Positions 43,446 through 51,176 of a stretch of DNA of 64,000 nucleotides are shown in pieces. How positions within the stretch are numbered: position 1 is the stretch's first letter; every line of letters begins with the position of its first letter. The stretch is from Sphingobacteriaceae bacterium GW460-11-11-14-LB5 (GTDB taxonomy: Bacteria; Bacteroidota; Bacteroidia; Sphingobacteriales; Sphingobacteriaceae), in NCBI GenBank assembly GCA_002151545.1, contig CP021237.1, positions 2,418,001 through 2,482,000 on the forward strand, read 5' to 3'. A program made the position numbers and the translations under genes. Below the pieces are notes generated by a model. It did no database searches. It was not told the origin of the DNA and saw nothing but the letters and a program-made list of their open reading frames with translations.

Positions 43446-46400
43446 TTGAAAGCAGAAAAAAACATATCGCCGAACAAAACGACTACCTGCTGTTATTGCG
43501 GGGTGGGTTGTGGCATTGTGATCAATAAAGATATCCATGAGCGCATCACTGTTGAAGGAGACAAAAACCATCCTGTAAACAAAGGTATGTTGTGCAGTAA
43601 AGGCATGAATCTTCACTATACAGCGAACGATAAAAGCGATAGGCTGCTTTACCCCGAAATGCGCTACAACAAAAACATGCCCCTCCAAAGGGTAAGCTGG
43701 GATACCGCACTGGAAAGAACAGCAGCAGTTTTTAAAGCATTGATTAAAAAACATGGTCCCGATAGCGTGGCTTTCTATGCCAGCGGACAGTGTTTAACTG
43801 AAGAATATTACGTAGTAAATAAATTAATTAAAGGATTTATCGGCAGTAATAACATCGATACCAACAGCCGCTTATGTATGAGCAGTGCGGTTGTTGGTTA
43901 TAAAATGAGCCTTGGTGAAGATACCGTGCCCATTAGCTATGATGATATTGAAATTGCCGATTGTATTTTTGTTGCAGGCGCAAACCCGGCATGGTGCCAT
44001 CCTATCCTATGGCGCCGTGTTGAAGCCGCAAAGGAGAAAAATCCTGATTTAAAAATCATTGTTAGCGATCCCCGAAAAACACAAACCTGTTCGCTTGCCA
44101 ATGTCCATTTACAGCTTAACCCGGGCACTGATATTACCCTTCACCATGCCATTGGCAGGTGTTTAATAGAAGATGGAAAAATTGATGCTGATTTTATAAT
44201 CAACAGCACCAATGGTTACGAAAAATACCATACCACCGTTTTTGAAACCTCAGTAGCCGAGGCAGCAGCTATTTGTGGCATCAAAGAAAGTGATATCCGT
44301 TTAGCCGCATCTTACATCGGCAATGCAAAAGGTTTTATCAGCATGTGGACGATGGGACTTAACCAAAGTGTGGTGGGCACCCATAAAAACCTTTCATTAA
44401 TTAACCTAAACCTGATTACCGGCCATATCGGCAAACCTGGAAGCGGACCATTTTCGCTTACGGGACAACCAAATGCCATGGGTGGCCGCGAAGTTGGCGG
44501 TTTAAGTAATTTATTACCTGCACACCGCGTTTTAGCCAACGAAAGTCACCGTAATGAGGTTGAAAAATTTTGGCAGATCCCATTGGGTACCATACAAGCT
44601 AAGCCAGGCTTAACCGCCACCGAAATGTTCGATGAACTAAATACTGGAAAACTCAAAGCTGTATGGATTTTATGCACCAATCCTTTAATCAGCCTGCCCG
44701 ATGTTCGTGTAGCCGAAGAAGGATTAAAAAAAGCAAAATTTGTAGTCGTTCAGGACATTAGCAACAAAGTAGAAACCTTAAAATATGCCGATGTAGTTCT
44801 ACCTGCAGCGGCCTGGGTAGAAAAAGAGGGTACCATGACCAATGCAGGTCGTTATATCTCTTACCTCAGTAAAGTAACCGAAGCACCTGGAGAAGCTTTA
44901 GCAGATTCAGAAATTATCTGCCGGTTTGCAAAAAAAATGGGTTATCATGGTTTCGACTTTCAAAACGCTTCCGAAATATACGATGAGCATGCAGCTTTAA
45001 CCGAAGGAACCAATATTGATATCAGCGGCCTCAATTATCAGATTTTAAAAGAAAAAAGAGCTGTTCAATGGCCATACCCAAAAGAAGAAAAAGCATTCGG
45101 AACAGCCAGGTTATTTACCGATCACCAGTTTTATACCCCTGACAAAAAAGCCAATATCCTGTCATTTGATGATCAAAACCAATCAGAAGCTTTAACCCCT
45201 GAACATCCGCTGATTTTAACCACCGGAAGAATCAGGGATCAATGGCATACACGGAGCAAAACAGGTAAGGTAAATAAACTGAACCAGCACATTAGTGAGT
45301 CATTTTTAGAAATTAACCCCATTGATGCCGAGATTCGGAACATTAAAGACAGCGACATCATCGAAATTTCAAGTTTGCGGGGAAATGTTCGTGTAAAAGC
45401 AAAATTTTCTGAAGATATTAAACCCGGAGTGGTTTTTATGCCCATGCACTGGGGAAAAATCTTAAAAAGTGATTTAAACCGGGTGAATAACCTCACGAAT
45501 AACCTGGTGGATCCACAAAGCAAAGAACCTGATTTTAAGTTTAGTGCTGTAGAAGTAAAACTATACAAAAAAGCGCGACAAAAGATCATTGTGATTGGGG
45601 CAGGTGCAGGCGCCTGTGGTTTTGTTAAAAGTTACAGGGCTTTAAATACCGAAGATGATATCGAAATTTTTAGTAAAGAAAATTTCCCCTTTTACAACCG
45701 GGTACTTCTCCCCGATTATATTATTGGCACTTTGCCCTGGCATAACCTCATTAAAATGAGCGATAGCGAGGAAACCGATTATAGGATTAAACTGCACCGG
45801 GGATTGGGTATCGACAAAATTAACAAAGAAGATAAAACCGTTACCGATAGTAATGGCGAAATCCACCCTTACGACGTTCTGCTTCTGGCCACAGGAAGCA
45901 GGGCTTTTGTGCTTAAAGATATCCCTAAACTAAATGGTATATTTACCATGCGCAGCCGTAACGATGCCGACAGCTTTAAAAAACATGTTGATACCACAAA
46001 TGGGAAAGTTGTTATTGTTGGTGGTGGACTACTGGGGATCGAACTGGCCACTTCACTAGCCGAAACCGGCTCCAAAGTAACCATCATCCAAAGGATATCG
46101 AGATTAATGGGGCGGCAGTTAGACGCACTGGGCAGTCAATTACTGCATGAAGAATTGATCAGCAAGGGTATCGAAATTTTCTATAACGACGAGGTAGACC
46201 GTATTATCGGCGAAAAAAGTATTACGGGCATGCGTTTAAAAAGCGGACTATTGATCGATTGCGAATCTCTGGTAATCGCCATTGGTACCGTTCCGAATAC
46301 CGAACTGATTAAAGAAGCCGGTATAGAATGCAAAAGAGGCGTTGTGGTTGATGAATACCTGAGGACCAATGAAAAGGATATTTATGCCATTGGCGAAATT

Positions 46401-46997
46401 GCCGAATTTAAAGGCCAGATGTATGGCATTACCGCAGCAGCAGAACAACAGGCCGAAATCGTGGCACGTTTTCTTTGCGGAGATATTGCGAAATTTTACC
46501 AGGGTAGCTTGCTCATGAATATCCTCAAAATGCACAGTTTAGAACTCTGCTCTTTAGGCCTGGCTGAGATACCCAATAACGATCCCACCTACGAAGAAAT
46601 TGTTTTCATTGATAAAGCAAAACGGTACTATAAAAAATGCATTGTACACAACGATAAACTGGTTGGAGCGATATTAATTGGCGATAAAAGTGAATTCCTG
46701 GAGTTCAGAAACCTGATCGAAAATAAAATGGAGCTGAGTGAAAAACGGCTTCAACTATTAAGGAGTGGTAAAACCACCGAGCCAATTATTGGCAAAACCG
46801 TTTGCAGCTGTAATAATGTTGGCGAGGGCAATCTGATCAATAAAATAAAAGATGGCTGTAAAGATCATTTGCAACTCTGCCAGTTAACAGGTGCGGGAAT
46901 GGGCTGTGGCAGCTGCCGGCCAGAAGTAAAGGCAATTTTGGATTCGTTTGTAAACGTTTTAAAAACAGAACCTAAGCCGGTTTTAGCAGATACATGA
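43446..46997 (+). CDS. nasA: assimilatory nitrate reductase fused to NirB-like diaphorase
   Basis: A 1183-residue fusion. Residues about 10-700 are a NasA/NapA-type molybdenum bis-MGD nitrate reductase; Cys15, Cys18, Cys22 and Cys50 (C-x2-C-x3-C-x27-C) hold the [4Fe-4S] cluster. Residues about 712-1110 form a NirB-like FAD/NAD(P)H module (IIVIGAGAGACGF and VVIVGGGLLGIELA). Residues about 1118-1170 form a BFD-like [2Fe-2S] module (CSC ... GAGMGCGSC). Separate NasB/NasC partners are therefore unnecessary. The only near in-frame start is TTG 43446, 35 bp after narK, which is unusual. The architecture is known in Bacteroidota. Confidence 0.92.
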   Translation: MKAEKNISPNKTTTCCYCGVGCGIVINKDIHERITVEGDKNHPVNKGMLCSKGMNLHYTANDKSDRLLYPEMRYNKNMPLQRVSWDTALERTAAVFKALIKKHGPDSVAFYASGQCLTEEYYVVNKLIKGFIGSNNIDTNSRLCMSSAVVGYKMSLGEDTVPISYDDIEIADCIFVAGANPAWCHPILWRRVEAAKEKNPDLKIIVSDPRKTQTCSLANVHLQLNPGTDITLHHAIGRCLIEDGKIDADFIINSTNGYEKYHTTVFETSVAEAAAICGIKESDIRLAASYIGNAKGFISMWTMGLNQSVVGTHKNLSLINLNLITGHIGKPGSGPFSLTGQPNAMGGREVGGLSNLLPAHRVLANESHRNEVEKFWQIPLGTIQAKPGLTATEMFDELNTGKLKAVWILCTNPLISLPDVRVAEEGLKKAKFVVVQDISNKVETLKYADVVLPAAAWVEKEGTMTNAGRYISYLSKVTEAPGEALADSEIICRFAKKMGYHGFDFQNASEIYDEHAALTEGTNIDISGLNYQILKEKRAVQWPYPKEEKAFGTARLFTDHQFYTPDKKANILSFDDQNQSEALTPEHPLILTTGRIRDQWHTRSKTGKVNKLNQHISESFLEINPIDAEIRNIKDSDIIEISSLRGNVRVKAKFSEDIKPGVVFMPMHWGKILKSDLNRVNNLTNNLVDPQSKEPDFKFSAVEVKLYKKARQKIIVIGAGAGACGFVKSYRALNTEDDIEIFSKENFPFYNRVLLPDYIIGTLPWHNLIKMSDSEETDYRIKLHRGLGIDKINKEDKTVTDSNGEIHPYDVLLLATGSRAFVLKDIPKLNGIFTMRSRNDADSFKKHVDTTNGKVVIVGGGLLGIELATSLAETGSKVTIIQRISRLMGRQLDALGSQLLHEELISKGIEIFYNDEVDRIIGEKSITGMRLKSGLLIDCESLVIAIGTVPNTELIKEAGIECKRGVVVDEYLRTNEKDIYAIGEIAEFKGQMYGITAAAEQQAEIVARFLCGDIAKFYQGSLLMNILKMHSLELCSLGLAEIPNNDPTYEEIVFIDKAKRYYKKCIVHNDKLVGAILIGDKSEFLEFRNLIENKMELSEKRLQLLRSGKTTEPIIGKTVCSCNNVGEGNLINKIKDGCKDHLQLCQLTGAGMGCGSCRPEVKAILDSFVNVLKTEPKPVLADT

Positions 46998-47421
46998 TAA
47001 GTTTTGGCGATCCGTCATCCTGTCCCGAATGTTTCGGAATCAGGATCTATCCTGTAAAAAAGATGCTGAAACGAATTCAGCATGACGTAACGCATTGAAA
47101 CATTAAAGAGATGATTAAAATAAAGAAATGATAGATTTCGGTGATTCTTCATAAGCTTGTATCATAATACGAATTGTCATCCTGAGCTTGTCGAAGGACT
47201 TTGATCAAATCCCCTATGATGTGTGTCGACTACTCGTCCCGATTCTTCGTGAAGCAATCTTTATCGTAGGTTGGAAAGATTGCTTCGTCGTTCCTCCTCG
47301 CAATGACGATCGATTTTAGAAAATTGTCATTAGTAAACGACCAGGAATACCATAAGCTTTAAGATTCCCGCCTGCGCGGGAATGACGACAGATTGTTAAA
47401 GAATATTTATAATTAAACAAA
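46998..47421. repeat. gap packed with four repeat families
   Basis: The GTCATCCTG family is at 47012-47089. A 'GTCATCCTGAGCTTGTCGAAGG' unit begins about 47176. One CGTCATTGCGAGG arm is at 47278-47308 (reverse orientation). ATTCCCGCCTGCGCGGGAAT (7-bp stem) is at 47364-47383, followed by GACG. No gene is seen. The block separates nasA from the narM-like gene. Confidence 0.75.
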
Positions 47422-47928
47422 ATGATGAAATTAAAAATGGGTCCTTCAGAATTTAAAAACCTTAAAGGGATTGAATATTTTAAGTTCGAAGAAGATTTTA
47501 TTGAAGAAAATATGCGTTGCATTCCTATGGTTGTCCGTTTTAAGATGGATGCTGCAGGAATAAAGTTAAAATTGGCAGAATGGAGCAAATTTCATCCATC
47601 AGAAAGAATCCAGCTGGCGTTATTACCGGTTTCAACCCAGGAACAAACAGATAAGTACCATCAATTTCTGATAGGCCTGATTACGAAATATACCGGAAAC
47701 CAGGCTACAACAATGGCGATCGACCCTTTACCCGACTGGGGAAATCTGCATCAAATCCCTTCGATGCTGAGCGAAAAATCGGCCGAACTGCAGCTTCAGC
47801 TTTCCATAAACCAGTGGCGTAAACTCACCAACATCCAAAGGTTTGCACTTTTAAAATTATGCCGCCCAGGACACGAAAACAAGAACTTCCCTAAAGCAAT
47901 AGTAGAATTTGGACTTCTAAACAGTTAA
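47422..47928 (+). CDS. narM: nitrate reductase-associated protein (NarM-like)
   Basis: A 168-residue protein resembling cyanobacterial NarM/nitrate-reductase-associated proteins. The motif FKFEEDFIEENMRCIPMVVRFKMDAAGIKLKLAEW (about residues 18-52) matches the conserved N-terminal signature of that family as I know it, and the C-terminal 'QWRKLTNIQRFALLKLCRPGHENKNFPKAIVEFG' its end. In cyanobacteria NarM is needed for nitrate reductase activity. Here it follows nasA and precedes the rubredoxin-fusion gene by 3 nt, in line with a maturation or electron-transfer role. A second ATG follows immediately at 47425. Confidence 0.75.
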   Translation: MMKLKMGPSEFKNLKGIEYFKFEEDFIEENMRCIPMVVRFKMDAAGIKLKLAEWSKFHPSERIQLALLPVSTQEQTDKYHQFLIGLITKYTGNQATTMAIDPLPDWGNLHQIPSMLSEKSAELQLQLSINQWRKLTNIQRFALLKLCRPGHENKNFPKAIVEFGLLNS

Positions 47929-47931
47929 GCC

Positions 47932-49413
47932 ATGTATCAAACCATCATCATTAACTTTCCAGGTGGCATCATATCACCGGGCAACCTGTACAACATCCTG
48001 GTTGCAGCAACAAAAGCAAGGATACAATATGTTCGTTTTGGGCTCCGCCAGCAGTTATTGATTGATACGACAACCTACAATATTGACATCTTTACGGGTG
48101 AAATGAATAAACTCGGGATCGATTATGAAGTAGACAGCAATAATTTCCCGAACATCATCAGCTCTTACCCAGCCGAAGAAATTTTTATCCGTAAAACCTG
48201 GCTTACCGAAGGTGTGTATAAAGATATTTTGGATGACATCGATTTTAAACCTTCCATAAAAGTAAATATCTGCGATAGCGATCAGAGTTTCACGCCCATG
48301 CTAACAGGCAATATCAACTGGATTGCCTCTTCACAATCCGAACATTACTGGCATTTGATTATCCGCTTTCCAAAAACCAATGTAACCTACGAGTGGAACC
48401 AACTCTGCTACACCAATCATATCGCTCAGGTAACCAAAGCATTAGAAACCATCATTAAAAACAACCCCACAAGCTTTGTGGATAATGCCTTGGCTAATGG
48501 CGAAGATCTTTTTGCACAATTAGATCCGGAAAACCTCATTCTTAAACCAGCTGAAAATACAGTATCCTTATCTTCATTTAACCTGCCTTACTACGAGGGC
48601 TTAAACCGCTACAACAACAAATATTGGCTGGGCATTTACAGGCGTGATGAACTTTTCAGCATTGCATTTTTAAAGAAACTGTGCCAACTTTGTTTAGACA
48701 CCAAACTCGGTCAGTTGTGTTGTACTTCCTGGAAAACCATCATTATAAAAGGGATTGACGAGAAAGATAAAAACCTTTGGAATGCGCTGCTTGAAGAATT
48801 TGAGATTAATATGAGGCATGCAGCCAACGAGCTAAATTTCCAGGTAGAAGATAACTGCAACGAAGGTTTGGCATTAAAAAGCTTTCTGGTTAAACATTTA
48901 AGCATTGATGATACCCGAACATTTGGGATCTGCTTCGGCATTAAAACCCGTAAAAAAAGTGAGGTTTTTAGCAGTATCCTGATCCAAAAACGCCACTTGT
49001 TTGATGTATTGGGATTAAAACTATTCCCTGTTTATGATATCCTTTGTGCTAAAGATTTTAATCCCAACGAACGTACCGGTGAGATTTTTAGCCGAAGTAA
49101 CCCCAGCTTTCTGTTGCCGGAACAAATAAGGCGTTCGATATTCAAGTTCTATAAATATCGTTTAAATGCCATTAAAACAGGTAAACAAAAACAAAGCTTG
49201 CAAACAGAAGAAACCATAATAAAAGATGGCGATTTTCTATATCAATGTAATAACTGTTTAACGGTTTATAATGAGCGGATCGGAGAAACTGAAAACAACA
49301 TTAATCCGGGCACTGCATTTAAAGATTTACCGGATGATTATTGCTGCACGCTTTGCGAGGGAGAGAAAAATAATTTCACTAAAATTGATCAATCCGCTTT
49401 GCAATTATTATAA
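47932..49413 (+). CDS. sirohaem-reductase-like protein with C-terminal rubredoxin
   Basis: A 493-residue protein. Residues 5-70 (INFPGGIISPGNLYNIL ... VRFGLRQQLLI) resemble the first ferredoxin-like half-domain of nitrite/sulfite reductases. Residues 70-150 resemble the linker and sirohaem domain. Residues 228-310 (KLGQLCCTSWKTIIIKGI) match the second half-domain pattern 'TpwQnl.L.Gv'. The C-x5-C and C-x3-C ligands of the [4Fe-4S]-sirohaem centre are absent; the first part has only Cys114 and Cys159. Residues 433-485 are a rubredoxin with Cys439, Cys442, Cys472 and Cys475 and PGTAFKDLPDDY. Its role is unknown; electron delivery to the nitrate reductase is an inference. The 3' end overlaps mobA by 6 bp. 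Confidence 0.7.
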   Translation: MYQTIIINFPGGIISPGNLYNILVAATKARIQYVRFGLRQQLLIDTTTYNIDIFTGEMNKLGIDYEVDSNNFPNIISSYPAEEIFIRKTWLTEGVYKDILDDIDFKPSIKVNICDSDQSFTPMLTGNINWIASSQSEHYWHLIIRFPKTNVTYEWNQLCYTNHIAQVTKALETIIKNNPTSFVDNALANGEDLFAQLDPENLILKPAENTVSLSSFNLPYYEGLNRYNNKYWLGIYRRDELFSIAFLKKLCQLCLDTKLGQLCCTSWKTIIIKGIDEKDKNLWNALLEEFEINMRHAANELNFQVEDNCNEGLALKSFLVKHLSIDDTRTFGICFGIKTRKKSEVFSSILIQKRHLFDVLGLKLFPVYDILCAKDFNPNERTGEIFSRSNPSFLLPEQIRRSIFKFYKYRLNAIKTGKQKQSLQTEETIIKDGDFLYQCNNCLTVYNERIGETENNINPGTAFKDLPDDYCCTLCEGEKNNFTKIDQSALQLL

Positions 49414-49992
49414 GCCATTAATTTCGGCATGAGAATTAAAATTCCCGAAATAACGATAATCAGCGTCATCAACCACAATTTCGCAAACATGCAAATTGCT
49501 TAAAATGTATTTCATACTGTGTTTAGGCAAACCGCTGGTTTGAAGCAGGTGCATTATATTTTTCAAACCTGCAGCTTTATAAATCCCACACAAGGGTTCT
49601 TGCTGCTTATCCTTAATGAAAATATAAGCATCAAAAGAATGATCAGTTTTAAATGAATGGATAAGTTTTTCCAGCAATCGGGCCTCCATCATCAGCATAT
49701 CACAGGCCAATAAAAACAAATCTTCTTCAGGATTTGATAAGTGGGCAGAAAGTACACCTAATAATGGCCCTCTGATATCAAGTGAAGGATTGTCTACAAT
49801 TAACTGCTCCTTTACAAAATAGCCCGCATAGGTTTCTTGCTGCGATGGATTAACTGAAAATTTTACGGGGAGCTCAAGCGAGCTTAACTTATCGCATGCC
49901 AACTGTGCCCATAGTTTATCCTGATGGCTGAGTAAACCCTTATCGGTGCCCATCCGTAAACTCTGTCCACCGCATAAAACGATTCCCAACAT
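49408..49992 (-). CDS. mobA: molybdenum cofactor guanylyltransferase
   Basis: A 194-residue nucleotidyltransferase converting Moco to MGD, the form used by the NasA-type nitrate reductase. The nucleotide-binding start is MLGIVLCGGQSLRMGTDKGLL. The metal site region LACDMLMM is near residue 95, followed by PLCGIYKA. It lies downstream of the Crp/Fnr gene (11 nt) and tail to tail with the rubredoxin-fusion gene. The length is normal. Confidence 0.9.
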   Translation of the reverse strand: MLGIVLCGGQSLRMGTDKGLLSHQDKLWAQLACDKLSSLELPVKFSVNPSQQETYAGYFVKEQLIVDNPSLDIRGPLLGVLSAHLSNPEEDLFLLACDMLMMEARLLEKLIHSFKTDHSFDAYIFIKDKQQEPLCGIYKAAGLKNIMHLLQTSGLPKHSMKYILSNLHVCEIVVDDADYRYFGNFNSHAEINGL

Positions 49993-50003
49993 ATAAACCT
50001 TAA

Positions 50004-50687
50004 TTATTTGTTACTCAAATCTGTCAGCCCGGCTTCGTTTAAAATACCGATTTGCTTTCCTTTTACTACGATTAACTTTTCAGCAAGCAGTTCATTCATG
50101 GTCCTAAAAACGGTTTCGTAAGTTGCGCCCGTAAAAGCAGCCAGATCCTGACGGCTTAATGCTAAATTTAAAAATCCTTCAGCATCCAATCCAAATTGAT
50201 CCCTCAATCCTAAAATAGCCACGGCAAGCCTTCCTTTAACCGACATGAGTGCTAAATTGCGCATTTTCTTTTCCGAGGCATGCAGCTCGTCAGCATAAAA
50301 CATTAATAAACCGTAGGCAAATTCCTGGTTTACTTTTATGGTGCTTTTAAAAAAATCGATGTCAACGAAGCAAAGTTTAGTGGTTTCTAAAGCCGTTGCC
50401 GATATCGGATAGGTAGAAATACGGCTGCTGATTCCCCGATGTCCGATTATCGCCCCATCGTTTGCAAATCTTAAAATCAGTTCCTTATCGCCCCATTGTT
50501 TATGCACTTTTACATTGCCCGAAGTCACAAAGTAAACACCGCTCACCGGATCACCTTCTTTGATAATTACTTCCCCTTTTTTAGCGATAAAATTCCGTTT
50601 GTGGGCCTCAATGGCAGGATGCCATTCTTTTAGCGTAAGTTGGCACATAAAACAGGTTTTAAGATCGCAGTTGCTATTTTTCTTCAT
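50004..50687 (-). CDS. Crp/Fnr-family regulator with FNR-like cysteines
   Basis: A 227-residue regulator. The cyclic-nucleotide-binding-like domain covers about 25-140 and the C-terminal winged helix has LSRQDLAAFTGATYETVFRTMNEL (about 183-206). Cys7, Cys12 and Cys15 plus Cys106 mirror the E. coli FNR set (three N-terminal cysteines plus one about 93 residues later; here 91). This suggests a [4Fe-4S] oxygen- or NO-sensing cluster. Its position with mobA beside the nitrate genes suggests it controls them. The recognition helix keeps Glu and Arg but has Phe at the FNR Ser position. Confidence 0.85.
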   Translation of the reverse strand: MKKNSNCDLKTCFMCQLTLKEWHPAIEAHKRNFIAKKGEVIIKEGDPVSGVYFVTSGNVKVHKQWGDKELILRFANDGAIIGHRGISSRISTYPISATALETTKLCFVDIDFFKSTIKVNQEFAYGLLMFYADELHASEKKMRNLALMSVKGRLAVAILGLRDQFGLDAEGFLNLALSRQDLAAFTGATYETVFRTMNELLAEKLIVVKGKQIGILNEAGLTDLSNK

Positions 50688-50722
50688 ATTAATCAGGGAT
50701 GTTGGGTAAAAATAGCAAATGA

Positions 50723-50751
50723 TTGCACAATTATATGCCTATGGTGTGCAA
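50723..50751 (-). promoter_or_regulatory. inverted repeat upstream of the Crp/Fnr gene
   Basis: TTGCACA (50723-50729) and TGTGCAA (50745-50751) are perfect 7-bp arms 15 nt apart, 36-64 bp before the ATG. It could be an autoregulatory site. Confidence 0.4.
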
Positions 50752-50850
50752 ATTCAGTGATTCTTCACTATTGTTGAAAATTTTATGAGAATAAAACTCA
50801 TTGAAATAGAACACTTAGCATTTTTTACAGGCATCCTCACCGCAAAGATG

Positions 50851-50881
50851 TTTAAAGATATGCCATCAAATCATAATTTTG
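50851..50881 (+). promoter_or_regulatory. promoter of the 66-aa coiled-coil gene
   Basis: TTTA (50851-50854), 19 nt, TAATTTTG (50874-50881). The box ends 4 nt before the ATG at 50886, predicting a leaderless or nearly leaderless mRNA. Confidence 0.55.
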
Positions 50882-50885
50882 TGTT

Positions 50886-51086
50886 ATGGCAAATACAAAC
50901 GTTAGAAAATCAATCCAGAATAAGATCGAATCATTAGGTAAGGAAATCGAAACCTTACAATCAGAATTAAAAAGATGGGAAAAAATTGCAGCCGATTACG
51001 AAACCAATTCGGAAAGCATTGATTTAATTTTATCGATACAATTACCAGAAAAACCTGAACCAAAAGCTAAAAAGGTAAAATTGTAA
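50886..51086 (+). CDS. small coiled-coil protein, 66 aa
   Basis: An unrecognised short protein. Residues 6-42 form a predicted coiled coil (RKSIQNKIESLGKEIETLQS), followed by a short hydrophobic stretch (SIDLILSIQL) and a basic tail (KPEPKAKKVKL). It has its own promoter and a strong terminator, which supports its reality. Confidence 0.65.
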   Translation: MANTNVRKSIQNKIESLGKEIETLQSELKRWEKIAADYETNSESIDLILSIQLPEKPEPKAKKVKL

Positions 51087-51100
51087 AAGGATTTAAAAAA

Positions 51101-51134
51101 GAAAACCCGGACAAATGTCCGGGTTTTCTTTTTT
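51101..51134 (+). terminator. intrinsic terminator after the coiled-coil gene
   Basis: GAAAACCCGGACA/TGTCCGGGTTTTC is a perfect 13-bp stem with a 2-nt loop, followed by a T-run. The A-run on the left side makes it potentially bidirectional. Confidence 0.88.
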
Positions 51135-51141
51135 AACAAAT

Positions 51142-51172
51142 CGTCGTCATCCCGACTTTGCTCGAAATGACG
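51142..51172. repeat. short palindromic repeat
   Basis: CGTCGTCATCCCGACTTTG followed by CTCGAAATGACGA; the ends are inverted. It lies directly after the stop codon of the PepSY gene. Confidence 0.65.
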
Positions 51173-51176
51173 AACC

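Noticed and set aside
43937..46535. Minus-strand frames within the fused nitrate reductase
   Set aside because: Antisense shadows of a conserved multi-domain protein.
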